From Bernardetia sp. MNP-M8 (GTDB lineage: Bacteria; Bacteroidota; Bacteroidia; Cytophagales; Bernardetiaceae), in the NCBI RefSeq assembly GCF_037126285.1, contig NZ_CP147012.1, positions 372,001 through 436,000 of the forward strand: a stretch of DNA of 64,000 nt, given 5' to 3'. Positions within the stretch are counted from its first letter, which is position 1; every line of letters starts with the position of its first letter. Made by a program: the position numbers and the translations under genes. Of this stretch, positions 51,519 through 61,240 are shown one piece after another. The notes beneath the pieces were generated by a model. That model was not told where the DNA came from. It saw only the letters and a list, made by a program, of their open reading frames with translations, and did not search any database.

Positions 51519-53978
51519 TTAATACAATTCAGGAAACTGTTCTGGATTAAACTCATGCATCAAATTATAAGCAGCTTCTGTAATGTCTTCTGGATTAGGT
51601 TTAGAGAAATAATCTCCATCTGTTGCATACGCAGGACGGTGGTCACGAGCTGATATACAAACTGGCTTAGAATCTAAGAAACGATACGCATTTTGTTCAT
51701 CTAAAACTTTTTGCATCATATAAGCTGTCCCTCCACCTGATACATCTTCATCTGCAAAAATAACACGATTGGTCTTTTTGATAGATTCCAAAATGGCATG
51801 ATGACGATCAAAAGGAAGTAAAGTCTGAACATCAATAACTTCAATATTTACACCTAATTTTTCTAACTGCTCGGCTGATTCCATCACAATTCTACACATA
51901 GAACCATAGGTAACAACAGTAACATCACTACCTTCTCTCAAAATTTCTGGAACACCTAAAGGAACAGTAAATTCTCCTACATTATCAGGTGTTGTTTCCT
52001 TCAAACGGTAACCATTCAGACATTCAATAATAAGTGCAGGGTCGTCAGATTTGAGCATCGTATTGTAAAAACCTGCTGCTTGTGTCATATTACGAGGAAC
52101 TAAAACATAAATTCCACGCAATGCACCCAAGATAGTTCCGATAGGCGAACCTGCATGCCAAACGCCTTCTAAACGATGTCCACGAGTACGAATAATCAAT
52201 GGTGCTTTTTGTCCTGCTTTTGTACGGTAACGCAAACAAGCCAAATCATCAGACAAAATCTGTAAGCCGTATAGTAAATAATCTAAATACTGAATTTCCG
52301 CAATCGGACGCAATCCACGCATTGCCATTCCAATTCCTTGTCCCATAATAGTAGCTTCACGAATACCTGTATCAGTAATTCTGCTTTCTCCAAACTGCTC
52401 TTGCAGACCTGCAAAGGCTTGATTTACATCACCAATTCTTCCTACATCTTCTCCAAAAGCAACAACTAAAGGATTATTTTCAAATGCTTTTATAAAACAA
52501 GATTGTAAAACTTCTCTACCATCAACTACTGGACTCTCATCGCTATATGTTGGCTTTATTTCTTCTACTTTTAAAGCTGAAAGCTCAGTTTCAGAATGCA
52601 AATGAGAATTATAACGGTCGTAATTTTCTTCTTTTGTTCTGTCTAAAAATAATTTTAAATCTACACGAATCGGATTTTCTAATTCATTTTTCAATGTTCT
52701 CAAAGCTGCTTTTACGGCTTTGATTGTATCCAAACGCATAGCATTGAGTGTAGTTTTTAATGTCGAATGAATTTCTAATAATTCATTTTTGACAGTATTA
52801 TTTAAAGACTGATTTGCGCCTTTTTCTAATAAATTTAATGCTTCATCTTGGTCTGCTTTCATAGCTTCATTGAAGGCTTTCCAAGCATAATTTCTTGCAT
52901 CTCTAGCTCTAGCAAATGATGTTTTTTCTATTTCATCTAATTCTTCTTCGTTTGCAATGCCTTCTTCTAAAATCCATTTACGCATTTGCACCAAACAATC
53001 AAATTCTTTTTCAAACTCTAAGCGTTCTTTTGGCTTATAACGAGTATGCGAACCCGAAGTAGAGTGTCCTTGTGGTTGTGTAACTTCTTCTACATGAATC
53101 AAAACAGGCTGATGTTCAGTTCGACAAAGATGAGCTGCTTTTGCATAAACTCTACACAATTCTGCATAATCCCACGCTTTTACTTTAATAATTTCGTAAC
53201 CTTTGTTATTTTCATCTCTTTGAAAACCTGCCAAGACATCCGAAATACTTTCCTTTGTAGTTTGATATTTTTTAGGAACAGAAATTCCATATCCGTCATC
53301 CCAAACAGACATTAAAACAGGAACTTGCAAAACACCCATTGCATTAATAGCTTCCCAAAAAAGACCTTCTGAGGTAGAAGCATCGCCAATTGTTCCAAAG
53401 GCAATTTCATTTCCATTTTTAGAGAAGTTTGTATATTCTGATAAAATATCAGCATTTTGACGATATGTTTTTGAAGCCAAAGCCAAACCAACCAAACGAG
53501 GCATTTGTCCTGCTGTTGGAGAAATATCTGCACTAGAGTTGTATTGCTCAGTTAAGTTTTTCCAATTACCATTTTCATCTATTGAACGAGTAGCAAAGTG
53601 TCCGTTCATTTGTCTTCCTGCTGATGCAGGCTCTACTTCTAGGTCTGTGTGAGCATAAAGCTGTGCAAAATATTGCTCTAAAGTAATTTCTTCTAATGCC
53701 AACATAAAGGTTTGGTCACGGTAATATCCCGAACGAAAATCTCCTTTTTGAAACGCTTTTGCCATTGCAATCTGTGGAACTTCTTTTCCATCTCCAAAAA
53801 TTCCGAACTTGGCTTTTCCTGCAAAAACTTCCTTTCGTCCTAATAAACTGGCATTTCGGCTTTCCCACCCAATTCGATAATATTTTAAAACATCGTTAGG
53901 GTCAAAACTTGTATTTTGGTTTGTAGACGAGTTTGTATTTTTAGGAGTCGATTCTTTCAGCGTTTCTTTTGTTTGCAT
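51519..53978 (-). CDS. Fused E1 alpha/beta 2-oxoacid dehydrogenase
   Basis: An 819-residue thiamine-diphosphate enzyme with alpha and beta parts in one chain. The alpha half (about 25-375) has the ThDP motif starting GDASTSEG (near 198-205) and ending in a conserved Asn-like position after about 26 residues; here it is DDGYGIS. The beta half (about 490-805) has FGEDVGRIGDV and later TDTGIREATIMGQGIGMA. The family covers branched-chain 2-oxoacid and pyruvate dehydrogenases; the fused layout is common in Bacteroidota and is usually annotated as 2-oxoisovalerate dehydrogenase E1. E2 and E3 genes are not in the window. Confidence 0.92.
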   Translation of the reverse strand: MQTKETLKESTPKNTNSSTNQNTSFDPNDVLKYYRIGWESRNASLLGRKEVFAGKAKFGIFGDGKEVPQIAMAKAFQKGDFRSGYYRDQTFMLALEEITLEQYFAQLYAHTDLEVEPASAGRQMNGHFATRSIDENGNWKNLTEQYNSSADISPTAGQMPRLVGLALASKTYRQNADILSEYTNFSKNGNEIAFGTIGDASTSEGLFWEAINAMGVLQVPVLMSVWDDGYGISVPKKYQTTKESISDVLAGFQRDENNKGYEIIKVKAWDYAELCRVYAKAAHLCRTEHQPVLIHVEEVTQPQGHSTSGSHTRYKPKERLEFEKEFDCLVQMRKWILEEGIANEEELDEIEKTSFARARDARNYAWKAFNEAMKADQDEALNLLEKGANQSLNNTVKNELLEIHSTLKTTLNAMRLDTIKAVKAALRTLKNELENPIRVDLKLFLDRTKEENYDRYNSHLHSETELSALKVEEIKPTYSDESPVVDGREVLQSCFIKAFENNPLVVAFGEDVGRIGDVNQAFAGLQEQFGESRITDTGIREATIMGQGIGMAMRGLRPIAEIQYLDYLLYGLQILSDDLACLRYRTKAGQKAPLIIRTRGHRLEGVWHAGSPIGTILGALRGIYVLVPRNMTQAAGFYNTMLKSDDPALIIECLNGYRLKETTPDNVGEFTVPLGVPEILREGSDVTVVTYGSMCRIVMESAEQLEKLGVNIEVIDVQTLLPFDRHHAILESIKKTNRVIFADEDVSGGGTAYMMQKVLDEQNAYRFLDSKPVCISARDHRPAYATDGDYFSKPNPEDITEAAYNLMHEFNPEQFPELY

Positions 53979-54042
53979 AACTTTAGGTGGCTTATTTTTT
54001 ATAGATTTTATATGTGTGTTTATTTTTTTGTATTCTTATCTT

Positions 54043-54080
54043 AACCGTCGTTGAGTTTCAAATGAAACCGTCAACGAGGA
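54043..54080. repeat. CGTCGTTGAG palindromic repeat
   Basis: AACCGTCGTTGAG, five A/T bases, AATGAAACCGTCAACGAGG. Nearly identical to 41831-41868. Confidence 0.6.
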
Positions 54081-54391
54081 AAATAGTATTTTGTGTTCTT
54101 ACAAATTTAACAAACCAAACGCAGATTTGGAAATTTGAGAATTTAATAAAATTAAGAGTTCATAAGACATTCATTTTGAGGTATTTATATTTTACAATAG
54201 CTTTTATAAGCTCTTAATGCTATTTTCTTGGTTTTTGTTTTGGAGAATTTGGAAAATTCAGAAGAGATTTTAGAAATTTTAGAAATTATAAAAAAGATAA
54301 AATTTATTTTACTTTAAATTTACAATACTACATATAGACATCATTAGGAAGTGATTTAGCTTCGCTGAGGGTTACACCGTTCTCAAAAACG

Positions 54392-54476
54392 AACGAAACG
54401 CTTCCTCAGAAGCGTGATATTGCTTAAATCACGCTTCTGAGGAAGCGTTTCGTTCAACTCTAGGGAGTTGAACACA
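54392..54476. repeat. Long perfect palindrome, dispersed
   Basis: AACGAAACGCTTCCTCAG... and its exact complement form a 26-bp stem (54392-54454), followed by GTTCAACTCTAGGGAGTTG (54452-54470), itself a palindrome. The same series is in the MITE-like element at 31251-31330, so this is a mobile or repeatedly copied unit. Confidence 0.65.
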
Positions 54477-54527
54477 CTATGTTTCGCTAAAAAGTCGGAA
54501 GAGCCATATATTTTATAAATTGCATCA

Positions 54528-54565
54528 AAAAAGCCTTCATTTCTATAAATTAGAAACGAAGGCTT
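54528..54565 (-). terminator. Terminator after DUF3857 gene
   Basis: On the minus strand AAAAGCCTTCGTTTCTA and its near-complement form a 15-bp stem (one mismatch) ending in TTTTTT. Confidence 0.75.
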
Positions 54566-54611
54566 TTGCTTTTTTGGATTCAACTGATAAATCACAACGT
54601 TTAGGAAATAC

Positions 54612-56633
54612 TTATGCTTTCTCTAAAACCAATACAATTTTATTAAAATCGGCTGCTGCATTGATTACTTTTCTATAATCTTCAAAGTCCTCTAAAGGAA
54701 GATAAATTTCATAATAGTATTCAAAAATATCAACTGTTATGGTATTTCCTTCTTGTTTGTAATTAGAAATAAAACCACAGTTTTTCTTATCTCCTTCTTG
54801 ATTTGGCTTATCAAAAACAACGTTTAACTTCAAATCATCTATATTTTTGACTTTGTAACCTTCTGGAACTTCAAAAGTTAGTTTTCTTTTGTAGATTCTG
54901 TTGTGTCCATTTTCTACAGCTAGTTTTCTTTCTTTTTCTTGATAAAGTTCTGATTGAGGTCCTATACATTTTCCAATGGTGAAAAGATATTTATTACCTG
55001 CTTTTTCTATCCATGATTTAGACGAAAAATTGGTTTTGATAGCAAACTCGTTTTCTAAAAGGTCTGTATTCATTAATTCATTTTCTAATTTAATATCTTC
55101 AAACTCTGCATCTGCTGAAAGCCCTCTCAAAACATTTTCTATCATTTCAGTACGTTTTTCTTCTGATAGATAAGGAATAATTGGTTGAAGCCCCACAGCC
55201 GAAAGTCCACCAAAGCCATATTTAAGTTTAGCTTCTACGGCATCCATATCTTCATTAAATTTCATTTTAAGATTGATATTACTGAAATTTTGGTCGCCTT
55301 CTAGGGGTTCTATTTCTCTGACTGTTCCCAATCCAAATACTTCATCTCCTACTTTCATTTTACGAATAAAAAGTCCGTCAGTAGCTGTCCATGTATCAGG
55401 TACAATTCCATAACGATATAAAGGAACAGCAGGTACAAGGTATTTTTTTGTATTTGGAAAATAAATCAAAAACTCTCGCATATTTCCCCAATAATCAAAA
55501 TCGCCATCAAATCTGACTTCACTTCTATCAGAAGTCAAAACAAGTTCATAAGGCACTTCAGCCAATTCTAACATTGTAGTAAAAAGACGAACTAAACCTC
55601 GTTCATTAGCAATTTTTGTTTTCTCAATTTCTTCTATATTCGAAAAATCAGCAGCAGGAGATTCTGTTCCTTGAATCTTTACTTTCAAGTAATTTTCAAT
55701 CTTGCGAATACGTGTTTCTTCTGTATCTTTATCCTTTATTTCTACTTCTTTGTAGATTTTTTTGAGTGATTTTAGTTCTTTTTTATCTCTTGTTTGACAA
55801 AAGACACTATAAATTTGTCTAGCTGCGTCCGTAAAAGTATAAAAGCGTTGGCGAGAACTAGTAGCCAAATTATAAGCTAATTTATAATCTACTCTCATTT
55901 TATTTGGATCTGCATACGCAAAAGGTTCTCCATTCAGAGGTGCAATGCTATCTACTTCTATACGTTGAATTCGCTTTTCATTTTTGGTATCTTCTATAAG
56001 TTCTGCATCAGCTAAACCGTTATAACTTTTTACTTCAAAATCTAAAAAAGAAGGACTGATAAGTTCAAAAGAAATATTTTTAGTAGGTGTACTACTTTGC
56101 ATATATTCTCTTCCTTCTTGATTTCCACCAAAAATAGGTTCTTTAGTTGTATAAAAATATTCAATTTCGCTTCCCTTTTCTATTCCTTCGATGGCAAACA
56201 TTTTATAACCACGCCCAGATTCTTCATCTTTTATTTCTTTCAAATTATTTTGGTCAGAAATAACTACTTTACCATCTGGAGAAATAGAACGCACTTTTAG
56301 TTTTTCTAGTGTTCCTTCTCCCAACGGAATGAAGATAGCATTATAACGTTCAACAGCATCTGTACTTCCGAGCCAACGAATTACGTGATGTGTTTTATAC
56401 AGAATTACTTTTTCTTCGTCTGCTAAATAAAAATATTCTATCATATTTTTATCTAAAAAAACAACTGAACCTCCGTTTTCTAAGTGTGAAGGAACTTCAT
56501 TTCTCTTTCTGTTTTCTTCCCAGTCATAATCTGCGTATTGGTGTTTGTCATTGTCTGCAAAAACTGACAAAGTAGAAAAAAAAGTAAAGGTAAATAAGAC
56601 TACAAAGAGTAGATTTGATTTAATTAAATTCAT
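54612..56633 (-). CDS. DUF3857 / transglutaminase-like protein
   Basis: A 673-residue exported protein. A signal peptide (1-26, ending FADND) precedes a DUF3857 beta-rich domain (about 50-225). A transglutaminase-like domain follows (about 285-400), although its Cys position is not clearly visible; the segment RGLVRLFTTMLELAEVPYELVLTSDRS fits the helix region but has no Cys before it. A DUF2569-like beta tail completes it. The family occurs widely in Bacteroidota, with unknown function, and members lacking the catalytic Cys are frequent. Transcribed alone. Confidence 0.85.
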   Translation of the reverse strand: MNLIKSNLLFVVLFTFTFFSTLSVFADNDKHQYADYDWEENRKRNEVPSHLENGGSVVFLDKNMIEYFYLADEEKVILYKTHHVIRWLGSTDAVERYNAIFIPLGEGTLEKLKVRSISPDGKVVISDQNNLKEIKDEESGRGYKMFAIEGIEKGSEIEYFYTTKEPIFGGNQEGREYMQSSTPTKNISFELISPSFLDFEVKSYNGLADAELIEDTKNEKRIQRIEVDSIAPLNGEPFAYADPNKMRVDYKLAYNLATSSRQRFYTFTDAARQIYSVFCQTRDKKELKSLKKIYKEVEIKDKDTEETRIRKIENYLKVKIQGTESPAADFSNIEEIEKTKIANERGLVRLFTTMLELAEVPYELVLTSDRSEVRFDGDFDYWGNMREFLIYFPNTKKYLVPAVPLYRYGIVPDTWTATDGLFIRKMKVGDEVFGLGTVREIEPLEGDQNFSNINLKMKFNEDMDAVEAKLKYGFGGLSAVGLQPIIPYLSEEKRTEMIENVLRGLSADAEFEDIKLENELMNTDLLENEFAIKTNFSSKSWIEKAGNKYLFTIGKCIGPQSELYQEKERKLAVENGHNRIYKRKLTFEVPEGYKVKNIDDLKLNVVFDKPNQEGDKKNCGFISNYKQEGNTITVDIFEYYYEIYLPLEDFEDYRKVINAAADFNKIVLVLEKA

Positions 56634-56692
56634 AGAATAAATAAAGGAATGATTGGTATAATGAATAATTCAGTACAGTTTTTTAAAACAAG

Positions 56693-56726
56693 AAAAGCAT
56701 TTTTCTTTTTTCGAAAAATGCTTTTT
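56693..56726 (-). terminator. Hairpin between DUF3857 and CBS genes
   Basis: AAAAGCATTTTTC pairs with GAAAAATGCTTTT; T-run on both strands. A second terminator for the CBS gene. Confidence 0.6.
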
Positions 56727-56740
56727 ATAATTAAAACAAT

Positions 56741-56775
56741 AAACCTATAAGGTTTTCAGAAACCTTATAGGTTTT
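56741..56775 (-). terminator. Terminator of CBS-domain gene
   Basis: AAACCTATAAGGTTT and AAACCTTATAGGTTT form a 15-bp stem with loop TCAG, directly after the stop codon of the gene at 56789 on the minus strand. Confidence 0.75.
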
Positions 56776-56788
56776 ATAGCTTTGAAAA

Positions 56789-57487
56789 TTAAATATCAAA
56801 ATATCTAAAGAACATATCTAAACGTTCTTTTTGAATATCTGCATCTGGATTTTCTTGGAACTTAGCAATAACACGATATTCGAAACGCTCTAAAGTTGCT
56901 AAAATAGGTGTAAGCTCCGTTTTATCTAATTTTAGAGTAAGTTTGATAAGGTTGCTATCATAGGGATCTGTGTCTACATAACTACTCAAAATTTTGGTGT
57001 TATTTTCTTCTATCAATCGACTAATATGCGCCAAAGAATAATCTCTGTAATTCATTGACATAACAAGTATTGCACCTGCACTTTGGTTAGCAAAAGTACG
57101 TGCAAAGGCTGCTAGGGTATCTCTTACCGTAATCACACCTACAAAAATGTTACTTAAGTCTACAACAGCAATAATGCGTAAATTATGGTCAGTTGCTAGT
57201 CGCATAACATCATAAAAATGTTGGTCTTCTCCTACAAAAACATCTTCATATAAAGGTTCGATAGCATCAATAGTTGCATCTGGATTGTTGATTTCGTAGA
57301 GCATATCTTCTGTAATAATGCCTTTATAAACATTATTTTCAACGATAGGTAGCTGCGTAATTCTGAACGCATCCATCCAATTAAGAGCCTTTTTGACACT
57401 GTCCTGACTTTTTAATGGAGGAATCATTTCATTTATAAGGTCAGCAGCGACCATAATAGAAGTAGTAGTATTATATGTATCGGTCAT
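56789..57487 (-). CDS. Tandem CBS-domain protein
   Basis: A 232-residue cytoplasmic protein. Two CBS domains occupy about residues 8-70 and 75-135, each with the usual strand-helix-strand and a final ITEDMLYEI- or ITVRDTLAA-type helix. An ACT-like domain with about 70 residues follows (145-215). Such proteins sense adenine nucleotides or act as regulators; no catalytic domain is fused. It stands alone here. Confidence 0.88.
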   Translation of the reverse strand: MTDTYNTTTSIMVAADLINEMIPPLKSQDSVKKALNWMDAFRITQLPIVENNVYKGIITEDMLYEINNPDATIDAIEPLYEDVFVGEDQHFYDVMRLATDHNLRIIAVVDLSNIFVGVITVRDTLAAFARTFANQSAGAILVMSMNYRDYSLAHISRLIEENNTKILSSYVDTDPYDSNLIKLTLKLDKTELTPILATLERFEYRVIAKFQENPDADIQKERLDMFFRYFDI

Positions 57488-57797
57488 AGTGGTTGTTTTT
57501 TGAATAAGGCAATACTAGCAAAAATGGCTTTTTATTAATTTTACTTCAATTTATTTGGAAATTGAAAGTTTATAAAAAACAAAACACAACTATTTTGCTA
57601 CTATATAGAATAACAATTTGTATGCTAATTTATTTAGAAAAGCTATTATTTTTAGTTAAATAGCTTATTCAAATTATTTTTAGTAAAAAAATGTTCACTT
57701 TTTATGTTTCGTTTTATATTGATTTTTATTTTTTAGTCTATTTCAAATCCATCCACTATTTTTATTCTTAACTCTATGCAATTATTTTAACGAAAAA
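57488..57797. other. Gene-free intergenic stretch
   Basis: 310 bp, A+T-rich, between the CBS gene and the alpha/beta hydrolase gene. I see no gene, repeat or strong promoter. Confidence 0.5.
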
Positions 57798-58574
57798 TTA
57801 AACTAATGTAGCTGTTTTTTCTAATGGATTTTTTCTTAAAAACTCATCAAAGTACGCATTGAAAATAGCTGAATGTTCCATCATAGGTGCATGTCCACAT
57901 TTATCAATAAAACGAAGTTCACTATTTCTTAAAAGCCTATGAAATTCATGAGCTACTAAAGGTGGTGTAATTGTATCATTGAGTCCCCAAACCAAAAGAG
58001 TAGGAATATTTATTTGTGGAATTTCTTTAGCCATGTTGTTGCGTTGTGCCGAACGAGCAATCGTAATCATTCGTAAGCATTTTGCATTATTGTTTGTTAC
58101 TTCAAATACGTCATCTACTAGCTCTTTCGTTGCAACTTTTGGGTCGTGGAAGGTATATTGTACTTTTTCTTTGATATACTCGTAGCTTCCACGCTTAGGA
58201 AAAGAGCCTCCCATACCATTTTCAAAAAGTCCTGAACTACCTGTCAAGACCATTCTTTTAGATATTTCTTTGTTGCGAAGCATAAAAATAAGAGCCAAAT
58301 GTCCTCCTAAAGAATTTCCTACCAAAGTCATATCTTTTAAGTCTTCCATTTGTACAAAACCTTCTACAAAATCTATAAGTCCTTCTAAATGCGCCTTTCG
58401 CAAAGAAATAGTATAAATAGGCATCATCGGAATCAAGACTCTGTAATTTTTGGAAAAATGAGCTACTACGCCCTCCCAATTACTCATCTCACCAAAAAGT
58501 CCATGTAGAAGCAAAAGCACTTCTCCTTCTCCTTCATCTATATATTGATAGCCTCCTTTTTCTTTTATCGTCAT
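57798..58574 (-). CDS. Alpha/beta-fold hydrolase
   Basis: A 258-residue serine hydrolase. The oxyanion region is LLLHGLFGEMSNW near 22-34. The nucleophile elbow is VGNSLGGHL near 85-93 (Ser88). The acid is expected in WGLNDTITPP near 197 and the His in CGHAPMMEH near 226-234. The likely reaction is ester or C-C bond hydrolysis; no specific substrate can be given. Several short ORFs on the opposite strand over this gene are shadows. Confidence 0.92.
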   Translation of the reverse strand: MTIKEKGGYQYIDEGEGEVLLLLHGLFGEMSNWEGVVAHFSKNYRVLIPMMPIYTISLRKAHLEGLIDFVEGFVQMEDLKDMTLVGNSLGGHLALIFMLRNKEISKRMVLTGSSGLFENGMGGSFPKRGSYEYIKEKVQYTFHDPKVATKELVDDVFEVTNNNAKCLRMITIARSAQRNNMAKEIPQINIPTLLVWGLNDTITPPLVAHEFHRLLRNSELRFIDKCGHAPMMEHSAIFNAYFDEFLRKNPLEKTATLV

Positions 58575-58720
58575 GCCTATGAAATTAAATGTATAATGAG
58601 TTTAGATATATTAAACGACAAATTTACAAAAATTATATATTCTAAAAGTCGCTATCTACAAACATAGCATAATTCTATTCATTATTCAACCTGTTTTTTT
58701 TTGTTTAGTTAGAATTTTTG

Positions 58721-58760
58721 AAAAAACAAAACCCTAAGAATCATTGAGAAATTTAGGGCT
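58721..58760 (-). terminator. Terminator after zinc-peptidase gene
   Basis: On the minus strand CCCTAAATTTCTCAATGA and CTTAGGG form a short stem before TTTTGTTTTTT. Weak but well placed. Confidence 0.5.
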
Positions 58761-58791
58761 TTAAATAATGATTAAAGTAGTGTAAACCAAA

Positions 58792-59478
58792 TTAGTCTCT
58801 TCTTCCCATCAGCATTGAACCATAATAAAGTAATGTTGCTAAAGAACTTAGTGCAGCTACTACATACGTCATGGCAGCCCAAGAGAGTGCGCCTTTTGCC
58901 ATCGAATATTCTTGTGGATTGACTATATTTTCATCTTTTATCCATTTTAAAGCTCTTCTACTAGCATCAAATTCAACTGGTAAAGTAATAAAACTAAAAA
59001 GTGTAGAAACAGCTAAAGCTAAAACACCAGCAGCCAAAACATAGGGGATATTAGCAAAAAATAAAAGACCAATTCCAATCATTAATAAAAAAGGAGTAAA
59101 CCGATTTGTTATATTCAGAACTGGAACCATCGCCGAACGAAAACCTAAAAAAGCATACGCTTTTGCATCCTGAACAGCATGTCCACATTCGTGAGCAGCT
59201 ACAGCAACAGCAGCAGCATTACGACCATGATAAACAGCTTCACTTAAATTTACTGTTTTATCACTTGGATTATAGTGGTCAGTAAGTCTACCAGCTACAG
59301 AAAGAATTTTTACGCCTCTTATTCCATTGTCGTTTAGCATTCTTTGAGCTACTTCTGCTCCACTCATATTGGAAGCTAAAGGAGTTTGAGAATATTTTTT
59401 AAAGCGATTTCTAAACATATATTGTACGCCCATGCTTATCAGACCTACAACAATTATTAATATATAACCTCCAGTCAT
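58792..59478 (-). CDS. Zinc metallopeptidase, YugP-type
   Basis: A 228-residue membrane peptidase. The zinc motif is HECGHAVQ near residues 92-99 (HExxH), with the aromatic/Asn context YHGRNAAAVAVAAHECGHA typical of Zn_peptidase_2. N-terminal, middle and C-terminal hydrophobic segments (about 3-18, 118-165 and 200-225) place the active site near the membrane. It is related to YugP of Bacillus. Substrate unknown. Stands alone. Confidence 0.92.
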   Translation of the reverse strand: MTGGYILIIVVGLISMGVQYMFRNRFKKYSQTPLASNMSGAEVAQRMLNDNGIRGVKILSVAGRLTDHYNPSDKTVNLSEAVYHGRNAAAVAVAAHECGHAVQDAKAYAFLGFRSAMVPVLNITNRFTPFLLMIGIGLLFFANIPYVLAAGVLALAVSTLFSFITLPVEFDASRRALKWIKDENIVNPQEYSMAKGALSWAAMTYVVAALSSLATLLYYGSMLMGRRD

Positions 59479-59509
59479 TTTATCTAAAAGATTTAGTTTA
59501 AAAAATAAT

Positions 59510-59579
59510 GTATAACAGACATCCCTGTCTGTTGCATTGTAAAATACTGTTTTTTAACAGACTAGGAAGTCTGTTATAC
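59510..59579. repeat. Inverted pair of the AACAGAC repeat
   Basis: GTATAACAGACATCCCTGTC (59510-59529) and, reversed, AACAGACTAGGAAGTCTG (59556-59573) are inverted copies of a 24-bp unit. A third copy overlaps the lanC stop codon at 11932-11955. Confidence 0.6.
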
Positions 59580-59792
59580 TTTCTAACCTTAAACGAAAAT
59601 AAGTAAAAGTTGTTTCTCTTTTTATAAAAAATATAATTTGAAAATTGATACACAAAAAAACTCCAAAAATCACTAAATTTGAATCAAAAGTAGCTGACAG
59701 CTTCCAAAGTATCATAAAAAAAATTCAATAAATTATTTTCTTACAATACTTAGAAAGCATTAGCTACTTCACTTTAACCCAACTAAAAACTC

Positions 59793-60989
59793 ATGTACGA
59801 CACACTTCAACCTTTTTTAGAAAAGGAATTACAAGAAATAAAAGATGCAGGACTTTATAAAAAAGAACGCATCATCACAACGCCACAATCAGCAGCCATC
59901 AAAACGCAAAGCACAGGCGAGGTAATCAATTTTTGTGCAAATAATTATTTAGGACTTTCTTCAAACCCTCGTGTTTTGGAAGCTGCAAAAAAAGCTATTG
60001 ATACACATGGCTTTGGACTTTCATCGGTTCGTTTTATTTGTGGAACACAAGATTTACACAAAGAATTAGAACGCAAAACAGCCGAATTTTTGGGAACAGA
60101 AGACTGTATCTTGTATGCAGCAGCTTTTGATGCAAACGGTGGAGTTTTTGAGCCTCTTTTGGGAGCAGACGATGCTATTATTTCAGATGCCTTGAATCAC
60201 GCTTCTATTATTGATGGCGTTCGTTTGTGTAAAGCAAAGCGTTTTCGTTACGAACATAATAACATGGCAGACCTTGAAAAACAACTTCAAGATGCCGATG
60301 CAGCAGGCGCAGTTCAAAAAATGATTGTTACAGATGGTGTTTTTTCAATGGACGGAACAATTGCACAACTAGATAAAATCTGTGATTTGGCTGATAAATA
60401 TAAGGCTCTAGTTATGGTAGATGAATGTCATTCGTCTGGTTTTATTGGAAAAACAGGACGAGGAACACACGAGTACAGAAATGTAATGGGTAGAATTGAC
60501 ATCATTACAGGAACATATGGAAAAGCTCTTGGAGGTGCTTCAGGTGGATTTACGGCAGCCAAAAAGGAAATTGTAGAAATGCTTCGCCAACGTTCTCGTC
60601 CTTATTTATTTTCAAATACGGTTGCACCACCGATTGTGGGTGCTTCTATTGAAGTTTTGAATGTCTTGATGGAATCTACGCAGCTTAGAGATAAGCTAGA
60701 AGAAAGTACAAAATATTTTAGAGAAAAAATGAGTGCAGCAGGTTTTGATATTGTAAAAGGCGAACATCCAATTGTTCCTGTGATGCTTTATGATGCGCCA
60801 CTTTCTCAAAAATTTGCCGAACGACTTTTGGAAGAAGGAATTTATGTAATTGGTTTTTATTATCCCGTTGTTCCTAAAGGAAAAGCTCGTATTCGTGTTC
60901 AGATTTCAGCTCTGCATGAGCGTGAGCATTTGGATAAAGCTATCGCAGCTTTTACGAAAGTAGGAAAAGAATTGGGAGTGATTTCGTAA
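59793..60989 (+). CDS. kbl: Glycine C-acetyltransferase (2-amino-3-ketobutyrate CoA ligase)
   Basis: A 398-residue PLP enzyme of the alpha-oxoamine synthase family. The pyridoxal lysine is in [14 protein letters not shown] near residues 240-253. [16 protein letters not shown] near 209-224 carries the PLP-stacking His and Asp. The N-terminus and total length are those of Kbl. It joins acetyl-CoA and glycine, or works in threonine breakdown. Threonine dehydrogenase, the usual companion, is not adjacent. A strong terminator follows. Confidence 0.93.
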   Translation: MYDTLQPFLEKELQEIKDAGLYKKERIITTPQSAAIKTQSTGEVINFCANNYLGLSSNPRVLEAAKKAIDTHGFGLSSVRFICGTQDLHKELERKTAEFLGTEDCILYAAAFDANGGVFEPLLGADDAIISDALNHASIIDGVRLCKAKRFRYEHNNMADLEKQLQDADAAGAVQKMIVTDGVFSMDGTIAQLDKICDLADKYKALVMVDECHSSGFIGKTGRGTHEYRNVMGRIDIITGTYGKALGGASGGFTAAKKEIVEMLRQRSRPYLFSNTVAPPIVGASIEVLNVLMESTQLRDKLEESTKYFREKMSAAGFDIVKGEHPIVPVMLYDAPLSQKFAERLLEEGIYVIGFYYPVVPKGKARIRVQISALHEREHLDKAIAAFTKVGKELGVIS

Positions 60990-61020
60990 AGCAGAATTAC
61001 GGATTAAAAATTAAAAATTA

Positions 61021-61058
61021 CGAACGGTTTACTTTTATATAAGCCGTTCGTTTTTTTT
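61021..61058 (+). terminator. Terminator after kbl
   Basis: CGAACGGTTTA pairs with TAAGCCGTTCG (one G-T), then eight T residues. Good rho-independent terminator. Confidence 0.85.
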
Positions 61059-61062
61059 ATTA

Positions 61063-61150
61063 AATCCTCGTTGACGACACCGCCTCAACGACGGTTAATT
61101 TTTACTATTCCTCCAACCGTCAACGAGCTTAAAAGCGTCGTTGAGGATAA
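61063..61150. repeat. CGTCGTTGAG palindromic repeat, double
   Basis: Units CTCGTTGACG (61067-61076), CTCAACGACGG, CCGTCAACGAG and CGTCGTTGAGG follow each other between kbl and the Roco gene. They are the same core as at 41797 and 54043 in alternating orientation. Confidence 0.6.
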
Positions 61151-61240
61151 AAAACCACAAAAAATAGTTCCTTCTTCCATTACCAAAAAAGAAAAAATAA
61201 CTATATTCGGTTTTACTTAACTACTTAAAGGAATAAGAAA

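Noticed and set aside
54014-54217. 67-residue ORF after the E1 gene
   Set aside because: It includes the CGTCGTTGAG repeat and has no start context or homology that I can recognise.
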